Positions 8,938 to 18,399 of a stretch of DNA of 64,000 nt are shown here, in pieces. How positions within the stretch are numbered: position 1 is the first letter of the stretch; each line of letters begins with the position of its first letter. Made by a program: the position numbers and the translations under genes. Source of the DNA: JBBRCX01 sp038204465 (GTDB taxonomy: Bacteria; Planctomycetota; Phycisphaerae; Tepidisphaerales; Tepidisphaeraceae). The notes beneath the pieces were generated by a model. It saw only the letters and a program-made list of their open reading frames with translations, searched no databases and was not told where the DNA came from. Location of the stretch: NCBI GenBank assembly GCA_038204465.1, contig JBBRCX010000003.1, positions 1 through 64,000 of the forward strand, in the 5' to 3' direction.

Positions 8938-9477
8938 ATGAAGACGGAAGCGGCGCATTCGACAACCATCCTGAGCGTGCGTCGCGATGGACAGGTTGCG
9001 CTCGGGGGGGATGGTCAGGTGACGCTCGGAGCCGTGGTGGCCAAGCACGATGCGGTAAAGATCCGACGAATCGGCGGCGGCAGGGTCCTCACCGGCTTCG
9101 CAGGGTCGGCGGCCGATGCCTTCGCGCTGCTCGAGCGATTCGAGAAGAAGCTGGCCGAGTATCCGGACAACCTTCGCCGGGCGGTGATCGAGCTGGCCAA
9201 GGACTGGCGCACGGACCGCGTGCTGCGCCGGCTCGAGGCGATGCTCGCGGTGGTGGACAAGGGCTCGAGCCTGATCGTCAGCGGCGCAGGCGACGTGATC
9301 GAACCGACCGACGGCATCATCGGCATCGGAAGCGGCGGCACCTTCGCGCTGTCGGCTGCCAAAGCGCTGCTGGAACATTCCACGCTCGATGCCAAGGCGA
9401 TTGTCGAAGCTTCCCTGCGAATCGCCGGCGACGTGTGCATCTACACCAACACGCACATCAAGGTTGAGACGCTCTGA
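8938..9477 (+). CDS. hslV: ATP-dependent protease subunit HslV
   Basis: The proteolytic subunit of the HslUV (ClpYQ) two-component protease; forms a double hexameric ring and uses an N-terminal threonine nucleophile. The start is fixed by a GGAGG site (8928-8932) and gives 179 residues, close to the usual 175-180. The HSTTILSVRRDG segment places the catalytic Thr at residue 9, so a short propeptide must be removed, as in several non-enteric HslV proteins. GDGQVTLG, the GFAGSAAD oxyanion segment and GIGSGG are conserved. hslU follows after 81 bp. Confidence 0.95.
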   Translation: MKTEAAHSTTILSVRRDGQVALGGDGQVTLGAVVAKHDAVKIRRIGGGRVLTGFAGSAADAFALLERFEKKLAEYPDNLRRAVIELAKDWRTDRVLRRLEAMLAVVDKGSSLIVSGAGDVIEPTDGIIGIGSGGTFALSAAKALLEHSTLDAKAIVEASLRIAGDVCIYTNTHIKVETL

Positions 9478-9558
9478 TGCCACTCTTTGAGAACGGCGCG
9501 TGCCGGTGGTCGGTGGGCTGCTAGTTGTCATCCGCATGGGGTTCTAGAATCGGCACCG

Positions 9559-10893
<1,335 letters not shown>

Positions 10894-10917
10894 GTATTCA
10901 TTAGCGGGGGCAGGCTC

Positions 10918-11033
10918 GCCGTGGCACGGGCGTCCCGCCCGTGCTGAACACATCTGGACAGAATCGACTCTGCGGCATCAGCTCGTCTGGCCATACATGG
11001 GCCAGCAAGGGCGGGAGGCCCGTGCCGCGAACG
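10918..11033. repeat. Inverted-pair GGGCGGGACGCCCGTG palindromic element
   Basis: The left part (10924-10944) is a palindrome, GCACGGGCG-TCC-CGCCCGTGC. About 65 bp to the right, 11009-11026 carries the reverse complement of the left arm with one mismatch. The pair resembles a REP/BIME-style intergenic element located between hslU and the convergent lipoprotein gene. A third copy lies at 31689-31707. Confidence 0.65.
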
Positions 11034-11034
11034 G

Positions 11035-13914
11035 TCACTGCAACGGCGTGGCGCCGATGGCGGGGGCGTTGGAATCGCGAAGTAGTAACACGCCCATGAA
11101 CGCTTCGTCGCGGCCGAAATCCACCGGGCCGCACCAGCTGGCGCTTTCGCCGGTGGAGGTGCGGTGCTGGGTGAAGTTAAAGCGCAGGAGCGCGGGGGGC
11201 GGCTCGTTGGATTCATTCAGGATCGCCCGCCAGGGGATCGCGACTTCGCCGCTCCAGTGGGCGCCGTCGGTGCGCGTGGCGTAGCGAATGTCGGCGCCGG
11301 CGATCGGTTGCCAGGAGCCGGCGCTGCCTTTGGCGGCCGACTTTCGCTCCACCCAGACGCTGCCGTTGGGCTTGCACACGACGTGCAGCGGCGGGAGCAG
11401 CGTGCCCCTCGCCGAGAGCGGCTGAATCAGCAGTTCCGCGAGGTCTTCGCCCCAGGCGCGCTGAAACTGGTAGTCGACGAAATTCTGCGCCTTGCCGCCG
11501 GCGGCGGAGAGGCCGTCGAGCTGGAAGGCGACGTAAAAGCTGTCGTTCGCCCAGCCGGTGAAGATCTTCGACGCGGTTGAAGCCGATTGCAGCGCCTGGT
11601 GCTGAAGGCTGGGGCGGTCGAGCATCCGCACGAGAAGGCCGTCCTGGATCGCGTCGAGGTTGTCCCAATCGGCGAGGACGCCGTCGATATTGAGCCGGCT
11701 GTCTTCGCGGCGCTCGCTGGCCGCGATCGGGAGCATGAGCTTCACCGAAGTAGAGTGGCCGTTGAAGCCATTGGTGAAGGTGAGCTCGAGCGGCTGGCGG
11801 GTGGCGGGAGTGATCTTGCTCAGGTCGAATCGCGCGTTCAGATAGTCGCGGCGCACGTGGTAGGTGTGCAGCGTTGGGACCGGAATCGGCTGCGGGCGGA
11901 TCTGCCAGCCGGCGGGGAGACCGGTCCATTGCAGCCGGTTTTCGTTGGGCGTATCGCCTGACGCGTTGTAGACGTCGAGCCCGAGCCGGCATTGGAGCCA
12001 GCCTGGGTATTTGGGATCGATCCACCACTGTGCGGTGCGGCCCATGAGCAGCGGCCGTTCCTGCGGCTCGCTCCAGCGCAGGGTCGAGACGTAGATCGCG
12101 TGCTGCTGGTTTTCGTCGACGGGCTTTCCAGGCTGGCGCAGGAGAATCGATTGGGCCAGCAGGCGCTGGGCATCGGCCCATGCCTGCGGATCGGTGGTGC
12201 CGCACATCAGGGCATACGATGGATCGGGAACCTGTCCGGGCTGAATCTCCACCGGGTTGGTGATGAGCCGGGCCATGACCAGGGAATTGAGCACCTCGCC
12301 GCGATCTTTGGCGAGCGTGAGGTATTCGAAATCCTGCTGGGCGCGACGAAGCCATTTGAGCTGGATGGTGGGGGCGGGCTGGTCGATGCCGAACCACTCC
12401 CCGGGATAAAACCAGATCAACTCATTGGGATCGGCGGGCTTCGCGGGATCGCTGAGCGTGGGCAGGGCGGAATTCCAGACGATGATGCGCGCCTGGCTGA
12501 GGAAGGCGAGCCACGCCCAGAGTCGGACATCGCGCTCGTCGCCGCCGGCGCCGACGTAGGGCACGAGGCCGGGAAGATCGGTGCGCAGCCAATGTTCGGG
12601 GCGCGCGGCGCCCTGCGGCCAGGGCTGGCGCGAAGGCGCGAAGACCAGTCCCTTCCCGGTGGCCCAGATGCGCGAGATGAGGGCCGGATCGATGCCGACG
12701 TTGTTGGAGGCGCTCAGCAGGGCGAGTTGGTCGTCCTCGAGCGGGACCATCGCCTTGATGCGGGGATGGGCCTTGAGCGTGTCGGCGGCGAGCACGGAGA
12801 GCTCACGGCTCTGAGCGATGGTCGCAAAACCCGGCGTGAGCTTCTCAATCCAGACCGCCGAATGGCCGATCCAATCGTTCTGGTCGAAGTGAGTCGCGGC
12901 GAGCGACCAATAGTCGACCTGGCTGCGGCGGTCGAATCGGTCGAGGAAGTCCGGGCCGGGGAGCGGCCAGAACCGCAAGGGCTGGCGGTCGGCGAAAATT
13001 TCGCCCTTCAACCAGGGTCTTACCACCGAATCGAATTCCGTCCAGTCGACCTGCGGCGGCGCGTCGGCGGGCCATTTCACCGTCGGTTGAAGCCGCGGGA
13101 AAGTAACGATGGTCCGATGCCGTTGGGCCAGCGCAACGAGTTGGTCCAGCGTGCGGATTGCGGCGGCATACCGGGCGTCGCCTCGGCTCAGCAGGCGCGG
13201 GCGAACGGTCTCGAAGCCGGGATACAAGCGCTGCAGATCGTCCCAGCTCACGCGGCTGACCATCTGCAAGTGGGGCGCGTCGGGCAGCGCGAAATCGTAA
13301 ACCGTCAGCTTGAGGGGAACCGAAGCGAGCGGCTTGCCTTTGCTCCCATCGAGAAGATCGCAGGTGGCGGCGTATTCGCCGGCCGGGGCGTTCGATGGGA
13401 GATGAAGATCGATCCAGAGGTGCGCCGTGCCGGCCAATGGACCATGGGTCGCAGGGTGGCGTGGGTCGCGGAGGGTCCGCAGGTCGACGACGCCGTTATT
13501 CATGGCCAGCGGCAGCAGCGCTCGCGGCAGATCGCGGACGGCGGTGCTGAGGCCCGTGTGGCGGACGTAGCCGGCCCGGTTGACGTCGACCGGCATCGGA
13601 AGGATCTGATACGCCTCAAAATTGGTCAAGGCGATGGAACCCTTGCCAGGTCGCAACTGGGGTGTGCGAAGCTGGAGTGAATGACCGGCGGCGAGCGGGA
13701 GATTGGAGATCTCCAGGACGAAGCTTGCCCACTCGTTTTTCGCGGCACTAAGCTCAACACCGCCCGGCAGGGGGGCCGGCTGGACGAGGTCGTTGAGGCT
13801 CACGGAACTAATCTTGGGCGCTTGACCGCCCGATGAAACCTTGGGTGGCGCCGCGCAGCCCGGCAGGGCGGCGAGGCTTAGCGCAATCAGAATGTAAGGG
13901 AAATGTCTTGTCAT
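11035..13914 (-). CDS. Lipoprotein with DUF4091 and CBM9-like domains
   Basis: A 959-residue exported lipoprotein with lipobox LAALPGC near residue 22. The centre resembles a TIM-barrel-like glycoside hydrolase fold with FWPLPGPDF. This is followed by a DUF4091 segment (WFYPGEWFGID, then LKWLRRAQQDFEYLTLA). The C-terminal about 230 residues look like a CBM9-type carbohydrate-binding module (LNIDGVLADWDNL, DSFYVAFQLDG, EVAIPW). This architecture suggests surface-associated polysaccharide handling; the reaction is unknown. A monocistronic gene, convergent with hslU. Confidence 0.75.
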   Translation of the reverse strand: MTRHFPYILIALSLAALPGCAAPPKVSSGGQAPKISSVSLNDLVQPAPLPGGVELSAAKNEWASFVLEISNLPLAAGHSLQLRTPQLRPGKGSIALTNFEAYQILPMPVDVNRAGYVRHTGLSTAVRDLPRALLPLAMNNGVVDLRTLRDPRHPATHGPLAGTAHLWIDLHLPSNAPAGEYAATCDLLDGSKGKPLASVPLKLTVYDFALPDAPHLQMVSRVSWDDLQRLYPGFETVRPRLLSRGDARYAAAIRTLDQLVALAQRHRTIVTFPRLQPTVKWPADAPPQVDWTEFDSVVRPWLKGEIFADRQPLRFWPLPGPDFLDRFDRRSQVDYWSLAATHFDQNDWIGHSAVWIEKLTPGFATIAQSRELSVLAADTLKAHPRIKAMVPLEDDQLALLSASNNVGIDPALISRIWATGKGLVFAPSRQPWPQGAARPEHWLRTDLPGLVPYVGAGGDERDVRLWAWLAFLSQARIIVWNSALPTLSDPAKPADPNELIWFYPGEWFGIDQPAPTIQLKWLRRAQQDFEYLTLAKDRGEVLNSLVMARLITNPVEIQPGQVPDPSYALMCGTTDPQAWADAQRLLAQSILLRQPGKPVDENQQHAIYVSTLRWSEPQERPLLMGRTAQWWIDPKYPGWLQCRLGLDVYNASGDTPNENRLQWTGLPAGWQIRPQPIPVPTLHTYHVRRDYLNARFDLSKITPATRQPLELTFTNGFNGHSTSVKLMLPIAASERREDSRLNIDGVLADWDNLDAIQDGLLVRMLDRPSLQHQALQSASTASKIFTGWANDSFYVAFQLDGLSAAGGKAQNFVDYQFQRAWGEDLAELLIQPLSARGTLLPPLHVVCKPNGSVWVERKSAAKGSAGSWQPIAGADIRYATRTDGAHWSGEVAIPWRAILNESNEPPPALLRFNFTQHRTSTGESASWCGPVDFGRDEAFMGVLLLRDSNAPAIGATPLQ

Positions 13915-14232
13915 AAGGTGCGCGTCTAAGGTGCGTGCATGATGACGGACGAAACGATCGCAGTGTCACTCGAGCAGATTGCCCACTCGATGAGCAGCGC
14001 GAAGGCGAATGCCGCATCTTTGGCCGCCGGCGAGGAACCGCATGCCGGGTCGGCGGAGGCGGAGTATACCGCGGCGACAGGCGGGCGCGGAAGAAGAAGG
14101 GGCGATTTCCCGCACGCCGTCTGGGTTTTGCTGTGCGGCGCGGGGGCCGCGCATCGAAGGATCGAATGAGTTGCCAGCGTTGCGCGTCGTGGCATGGGCT
14201 TTGTTCTTGGGTTTTGTGTTGAGAGGAATCAT
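13915..14232. other. Intergenic region between divergent genes
   Basis: This stretch separates the minus-strand DUF4091 gene from the plus-strand CBM48 gene and should hold both promoters. A 76-codon open frame (13939-14169, plus) has no recognisable domain and poor composition in its second half, so I do not call it. No strong palindrome is seen. Confidence 0.4.
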
Positions 14233-14544
14233 ATGACTGCTTTGGGGAAAGACGGACGGGTTGAGTTTCGGTTCTACCGGCCGGAGGCAAGCGAGGCGCG
14301 GCTGGCCGGCGACTTCAACGGGTGGGGCCATGACTGGCCGATGCAGCGCGACGCTCAGGGCTGGTGGGTTGCGAAGGTCGCGCTGGAGCCCGGGGAGTAT
14401 CGCTTTCGCTACGTAGCCGACGGAACGTGGTACACCGACTTCGCGTCGAACGGCGTGGAGGCGGGCAAGTTCGGAATGAACAGCGTGCTGGTTGTACGCA
14501 AGAGCAGCGCGGCCCGCGCTCGGCCGAAGCTGCGGGTCGCCTGA
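14233..14544 (+). CDS. Stand-alone glycogen-binding (CBM48/AMPK-like) domain protein
   Basis: A 103-residue protein that is essentially one CBM48 domain: VEFRFYRPEASEARLAGDFN followed by GW, then LEPGEYRFRYVADG and the tryptophan-rich strands that contact alpha-glucans. The GAGAGG site at 14221-14226 fixes the ATG; earlier in-frame starts have none. Solo CBM48 proteins are common in planctomycetes and may tether partners to glycogen (inference). A strong terminator follows at 14585. Confidence 0.85.
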   Translation: MTALGKDGRVEFRFYRPEASEARLAGDFNGWGHDWPMQRDAQGWWVAKVALEPGEYRFRYVADGTWYTDFASNGVEAGKFGMNSVLVVRKSSAARARPKLRVA

Positions 14545-14584
14545 ACGCGAACTTCAATACATTAGAGCCTCGTTTCCTCCGCCA

Positions 14585-14619
14585 GGCTGCACGGTCTTTC
14601 ACTGGGCGTGCAGCCTTTT
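14585..14619 (+). terminator. Rho-independent terminator after the CBM48 gene
   Basis: A 9-bp perfect stem (14585-14593 with 14607-14615) with a 13-nt loop is followed by TTTT. It lies 40 bp after the CBM48 stop codon. Confidence 0.8.
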
Positions 14620-14655
14620 GCTTGCGCGGGCGCACGCCGGCGTATAATTTGACCG

Positions 14656-14847
14656 ATGGATCGCGCGGAGCGTCAAAGCGGGAGGAGAGGCCCCAGGAGG
14701 ACCGGGAGCGCGGTGGTCGTCGCGTTGGTGTTGCTGGCATTGGCGCTGGCGGTGGCCGGGTCGAAGTACACGCGATGGCTCTCGCCGCAGCCACCGACCA
14801 GTCCGGGGGGCGCGCCGGAAAGACTATCGAGCCGGCCGGGCGAGTAG
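14656..14847 (+). CDS. Small single-pass membrane protein, hypothetical
   Basis: A 63-residue frame with a basic N-terminus, one clear hydrophobic segment (about residues 18-36) and a Pro/Ser-rich tail, the pattern of a small bitopic protein. It overlaps the 3' end of lpxK on the opposite strand by 24 bp. No ribosome site is clear, and no family is recognised, so it may be a spurious frame. Confidence 0.35.
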   Translation: MDRAERQSGRRGPRRTGSAVVVALVLLALALAVAGSKYTRWLSPQPPTSPGGAPERLSSRPGE

Positions 14848-15948
14848 GACGGCATCGATCTGTTGACGCAGGCGGCGGCCATCCTCTCCCGCAAATTGCA
14901 TTTCCAGTGCAACGCTCCAGATGGGCAGCGGGCCATCGAGGGCGCCTTCGAATTCTCTCAGTTTGGCCCAATCTTTCTCGGTCGTGATTAATACCTCTGC
15001 TCCAGCCGACGCCGCCTTCGAGCGAAGGCGCTCGAGGTCTTGCTCCTGATATCGATGGTGGTCTTTATAGAAGTGATAGCCGGCGGGTTCGCCGGCCGCT
15101 GTGCGAAGCTGATGGAGAAAAATCTGCGGGCTGCCGATTCCGCAAAAGGCAAACCACCGGCGCTCCTTCAGCTGCTGTACCGGCCAGAGCATTGGATCAG
15201 GCCCTGGCTTGCGCAGCCCGGCGTGCGCGTGAATCGCGCGGTAGACGCCAGCGGCAGGATTGTACTTCCGCAGCATTGATTCGATGGCGGCGAGCGAGTC
15301 GGAAGGGACCTGATCGCTGTGGGTCAGCACCAACGCGCTTGCCCGGCGCAGCCCGCTGAGCGGCTCGCGGAGCAGGCCGCGCGGCAGGACATGATCGAAG
15401 CCGAATGGATTTGTCGCATCGATCAACACCAAATTAAAATCGCGGGCCAGGCGACGGTGCTGAAAGGCATCGTCGAGCAGCAGCACATTGATATCCGGAT
15501 GTTCCTGGAGCAGCCGCCGGCCGGCGGCGATTCGGTCGGGATTGGCGCGGATCATGACGGGATTTTCGCCTGGAACGTTCAGCAGTTGCTCGAGCATGAG
15601 CTGCTCGTCGCCGAGCGAGTTGGGGCCGCGCTGGTAGCCACGCGCGAGAACCGCGACGCGACGCCCTGACTGGCGCAGCTGGGTTGCGAGCCATCGAACG
15701 ATTGGCGTTTTTCCGGTGCCGCCTGAGGTGATGTTTCCGACGCTGATGACGGGGCGGGGCAGGCGGGTCGATCGCAAAAGTCCCGCGTCGTAGGCCTGAT
15801 TGCGGGCCCACATCATCGCGGCATAAAGCGGCTCCGCGGCGCAGAGCAGGGCGCGCGCCAGAGCGGCGCGGGGGCCGGCTGCGGACCCGTTCATGATGCT
15901 AGAGGCGTATTGCGCGAGCCGTTGGTTCACTTCTGACAGTGCGATCAT
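14824..15948 (-). CDS. lpxK: Tetraacyldisaccharide 4'-kinase LpxK
   Basis: LpxK phosphorylates the 4' position of the tetraacyldisaccharide-1-phosphate precursor to give lipid IVA, the sixth step of lipid A synthesis, at the inner membrane. The protein is 374 residues. The signature VGNITSGGTGKTP (P-loop), VLARGYQR, LLLDDAFQHRRL and the Walker-B-like DDAFQH are all present, with an N-terminal amphipathic region. It implies an outer membrane carrying lipid A. The gluQ gene ends 23 bp upstream in the same orientation, so the two may be co-transcribed. Confidence 0.93.
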   Translation of the reverse strand: MIALSEVNQRLAQYASSIMNGSAAGPRAALARALLCAAEPLYAAMMWARNQAYDAGLLRSTRLPRPVISVGNITSGGTGKTPIVRWLATQLRQSGRRVAVLARGYQRGPNSLGDEQLMLEQLLNVPGENPVMIRANPDRIAAGRRLLQEHPDINVLLLDDAFQHRRLARDFNLVLIDATNPFGFDHVLPRGLLREPLSGLRRASALVLTHSDQVPSDSLAAIESMLRKYNPAAGVYRAIHAHAGLRKPGPDPMLWPVQQLKERRWFAFCGIGSPQIFLHQLRTAAGEPAGYHFYKDHHRYQEQDLERLRSKAASAGAEVLITTEKDWAKLREFEGALDGPLPIWSVALEMQFAGEDGRRLRQQIDAVLLARPAR

Positions 15949-15971
15949 GATAGCGGGAGGGCCGCGGGAAC

Positions 15972-16925
15972 TCAGCGCAACTGAGGTTCGAAGGTGCGGC
16001 CATCTTCATCGGAAAAAACGATCGGCCGTCTGGGAACAAGGTCGAGGCGAAAGTGCGGGAGGAGGTCGCGGGGCGTGTCGAAAGCTGCCGATTCCGGGAT
16101 GCCGATCCACCGGGCGAGCAGACGCAGGAGGTTCGAGCTCGGCACGCCCCGTTCGCGGTAGAAGCTGATGCGCGTGTCGCCATGGCGCTTTGCTAGACGT
16201 CGGCCATCCGGTCCGACGACGAGCGGAAGGTGGTAGTAGCGTTGGATCTCCTCAGGGAGGCCGAGGGCGCGGTAGAGGAGGATCTGACGAGGGGTGGAGT
16301 CGATCAGGTCATCGCCGCGCACAATGTCGGTGATCCCCATTGCCGCGTCGTCGATGACTACGGCGAGCTGATAGGCGGGCGTGCCGTCGGCCTTGGCGAT
16401 CACGAAATCTCCCAACTGCCGGCGGACATCAAAGACCTGGCGGTCTGCAAAGCCGTCGAGGAACTCTACAGGACCGTCGAGGACGCGGAACCGAATGGCC
16501 GGCTCGCGCCCGCTGGCTTGGCGCGCCTCATCTATGGTTTTGAAGCGGTCGCGGCAGGTCTCGGGGTAGACGGCCGCGCCGTCCTCAGCGTGGGGAGCAC
16601 TCGCGGCGGACTCGACCTCCTTACGACTACAAACGCAAGGGTAGGCCTGGCCGGCGTCGATCAAACGCTGCGTCGTTTGTGCATAGAGCGGCAGCCTGTT
16701 GGATTGATGAACCGGGCCCCGGTCCCAATCGAAACCGAGCCATTGAAGGTCCTGGATCGCCTGGAGATCGGCGCCTTGCTTGATTCGCGGGCCGTCCAGG
16801 TCCTCGATCCTCAGAAGGATTTCCCACCCGTTTTGCCGTGCCAGCAGCCAGTTAATGAGAAACGTGCGGACGTTGCCAAGGTGTAATGCCCCGGTCGGGG
16901 AAGGGGCAAGGCGTGTCAACCGCAT
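15972..16925 (-). CDS. gluQ: Glutamyl-Q tRNA(Asp) synthetase GluQRS
   Basis: GluQRS transfers glutamate onto the queuosine at position 34 of tRNA(Asp). The 317-residue protein has the class-I fold without the anticodon-binding domain. Visible motifs: APSPTGALHLGNVRT (HIGH-like), the zinc-site pattern CVC followed by YPETC, and LAKRHGDTR replacing KMSKS. Length and the lack of a C-terminal extension separate it from GltX. It is first of the gluQ-lpxK pair. Confidence 0.92.
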   Translation of the reverse strand: MRLTRLAPSPTGALHLGNVRTFLINWLLARQNGWEILLRIEDLDGPRIKQGADLQAIQDLQWLGFDWDRGPVHQSNRLPLYAQTTQRLIDAGQAYPCVCSRKEVESAASAPHAEDGAAVYPETCRDRFKTIDEARQASGREPAIRFRVLDGPVEFLDGFADRQVFDVRRQLGDFVIAKADGTPAYQLAVVIDDAAMGITDIVRGDDLIDSTPRQILLYRALGLPEEIQRYYHLPLVVGPDGRRLAKRHGDTRISFYRERGVPSSNLLRLLARWIGIPESAAFDTPRDLLPHFRLDLVPRRPIVFSDEDGRTFEPQLR

Positions 16926-17095
16926 CAGCGGATTGTAGCCGAGTCGAGGTCAGGTCAGTCAGCGGGAGTGGGCTGCCACGATCATCCAATTCATTGGGTG
17001 AAAATCCATTAGTTGCCATTTTCAAAACAAAGCAGCTATAGTTCTCCCGGCGTCGACTCGGGGAGCAGTGTTCGGGGAAGAAAAGGAATCCTGAA

Positions 17096-17500
17096 ATGGC
17101 ACGACGGAGCAACGGGTCAAACTTTAATATAGCCCAATTGGAGCAGATCCTTGGCGATCGCCGCACACAGCTGAATCGTCTACACAAGCAGCGCACCTCT
17201 TTGCAAAAAGAGTTAGATGACGTGGAACGGCAGATCGCCCAACTGGAGGGGATCGGTCGCCGCGGCGGGCGCCGTCCGCGCAACGAGCACAGCCTGTTGG
17301 AGACGCTCGAGAGCGTGCTGCAGAAGGCGGGCGGGGCGCTGCGCGTGCCGGAGATCGTCGCCGCGGTCGGCGCCACCGGCTATCGGAGCAGCAGCGCCAA
17401 CTTCCGCGGCATCGTGAACCAGACGCTGATCAAGGACAAGCGATTCACCGCCCCCAAACGCGGGACTTACATGCTGAAAAACGCCGCCAAGAGCAAGTAG
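17096..17500 (+). CDS. Coiled-coil plus HARE-like winged-helix protein
   Basis: A 134-residue basic protein. Residues about 12-55 form a heptad-rich coiled coil (LNRLHKQRTSLQKELDDVE), and the C-terminal about 70 residues read as a winged-helix domain of the HARE-HTH/ASXL type (LLETLESVLQKAGGALRVPE, then FRGIVNQTLIKDKRF and GTYML). This suggests a nucleoid-associated or regulatory DNA-binding dimer; the target is unknown. An AAAGGA site lies 8 bases upstream of the ATG. It is flanked by genes on the opposite strand. Confidence 0.7.
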   Translation: MARRSNGSNFNIAQLEQILGDRRTQLNRLHKQRTSLQKELDDVERQIAQLEGIGRRGGRRPRNEHSLLETLESVLQKAGGALRVPEIVAAVGATGYRSSSANFRGIVNQTLIKDKRFTAPKRGTYMLKNAAKSK

Positions 17501-18304
17501 TCACAGAGAGTGTTGCTCGCCGGCGCCCAATGGGAGGTCGCCGGTCGCCGGTGCGCTTGCGTCGCGGGTAGTTTCAAGTGCCAGTTGCGCGGCCTCCGCG
17601 GAGACGGGATGCCGCGCATTTCGCTCGTCGCGCGACACCTGACCGTCATGCAGGTGAACCACCCGCGTGCAGCGGTGCGCGACGCTGGGATCATGGGTTA
17701 CCATCAGGATCGTCTTTCCTCCCGCGACCAGCTCGTCAAACAGTTCGAGAATGGATTGCCCCGTCTTGCTGTCCAGGTTTCCGGTGGGCTCGTCGGCGAG
17801 CAGCAGAAGCGGTTCGTTCACCAGTGCCCGCGCGATGCAGACGCGCTGCTGCTGCCCGCCTGAGAGTTCGGGCGGACGGTGGCTCACCCGATCCGTCAAT
17901 CCCACCCGTTCGGCGAGGCGCAGGGCGCGCTCGCGGCGCACCAGCGGAGGAATACGCAGATAGAACATCGGGACTTCCAGATTCTCCACGACGCTCAGTT
18001 GGGGGATGAGATTGAAGTTCTGGAAGATGAACCCGATCCGCCGGCTGCGAATTTCGCTGAGCGCATCGTCATTCAGCGTGCTGATGTCCTCGCCGCCGAG
18101 AAAATACTGCCCGCTGGTCGGACGGTCGAGGCAGCCCAGGATGTTCATCAGCGTGCTCTTGCCCGAACCGCTGGCGCCCATGATCGCGGTGAACTCACCT
18201 TCTTCAAAATCCACATCGATGGAAGCGAGTGCCGCCACTTCGACGGAGGTTCCCGCCTTTCGATAGATCTTGCTGAGGTTTTTCACCGAGGCGACTGCGG
18301 ACAT
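17501..18304 (-). CDS. MacB/LolD-type ABC transporter ATP-binding protein
   Basis: A 267-residue ATPase of the type paired with FtsX-like permeases. Walker A GASGSGKST, the Q-loop FQNFNLIPQL, signature LSGGQQQR, Walker B LLLADEPTGNLDSKTG and the switch VTHD are complete. The LDSKTG and NLIPQLSVVENLEVPM patterns are typical of MacB/LolD. A non-conserved tail of about 40 residues follows. No permease is adjacent, so its partner must lie elsewhere. The start used (MSAVASVKNLSKIYR) fits the family; the open frame extends well upstream without homology. Confidence 0.85.
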   Translation of the reverse strand: MSAVASVKNLSKIYRKAGTSVEVAALASIDVDFEEGEFTAIMGASGSGKSTLMNILGCLDRPTSGQYFLGGEDISTLNDDALSEIRSRRIGFIFQNFNLIPQLSVVENLEVPMFYLRIPPLVRRERALRLAERVGLTDRVSHRPPELSGGQQQRVCIARALVNEPLLLLADEPTGNLDSKTGQSILELFDELVAGGKTILMVTHDPSVAHRCTRVVHLHDGQVSRDERNARHPVSAEAAQLALETTRDASAPATGDLPLGAGEQHSL

Positions 18305-18399
18305 ACGAGGATGATAGCCGCTGCAGATTCTCCTGGCGCAGTCGAGCGCGGCACATCGTCTCCCGTTGCACATCGTCGCGTCGCGGCTATTGTAAAAAT

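Noticed and set aside
11992..13680. 562-codon plus-strand open frame opposite the DUF4091 gene
   Set aside because: Shadow of the lipoprotein gene; Arg/Glu/Gly-rich composition typical of antisense frames.
13939..14169. Plus-strand 76-codon open frame before the CBM48 gene
   Set aside because: No domain, poor composition in the second half (Arg/Gly/Cys), no ribosome site; it reads as the divergent promoter region.
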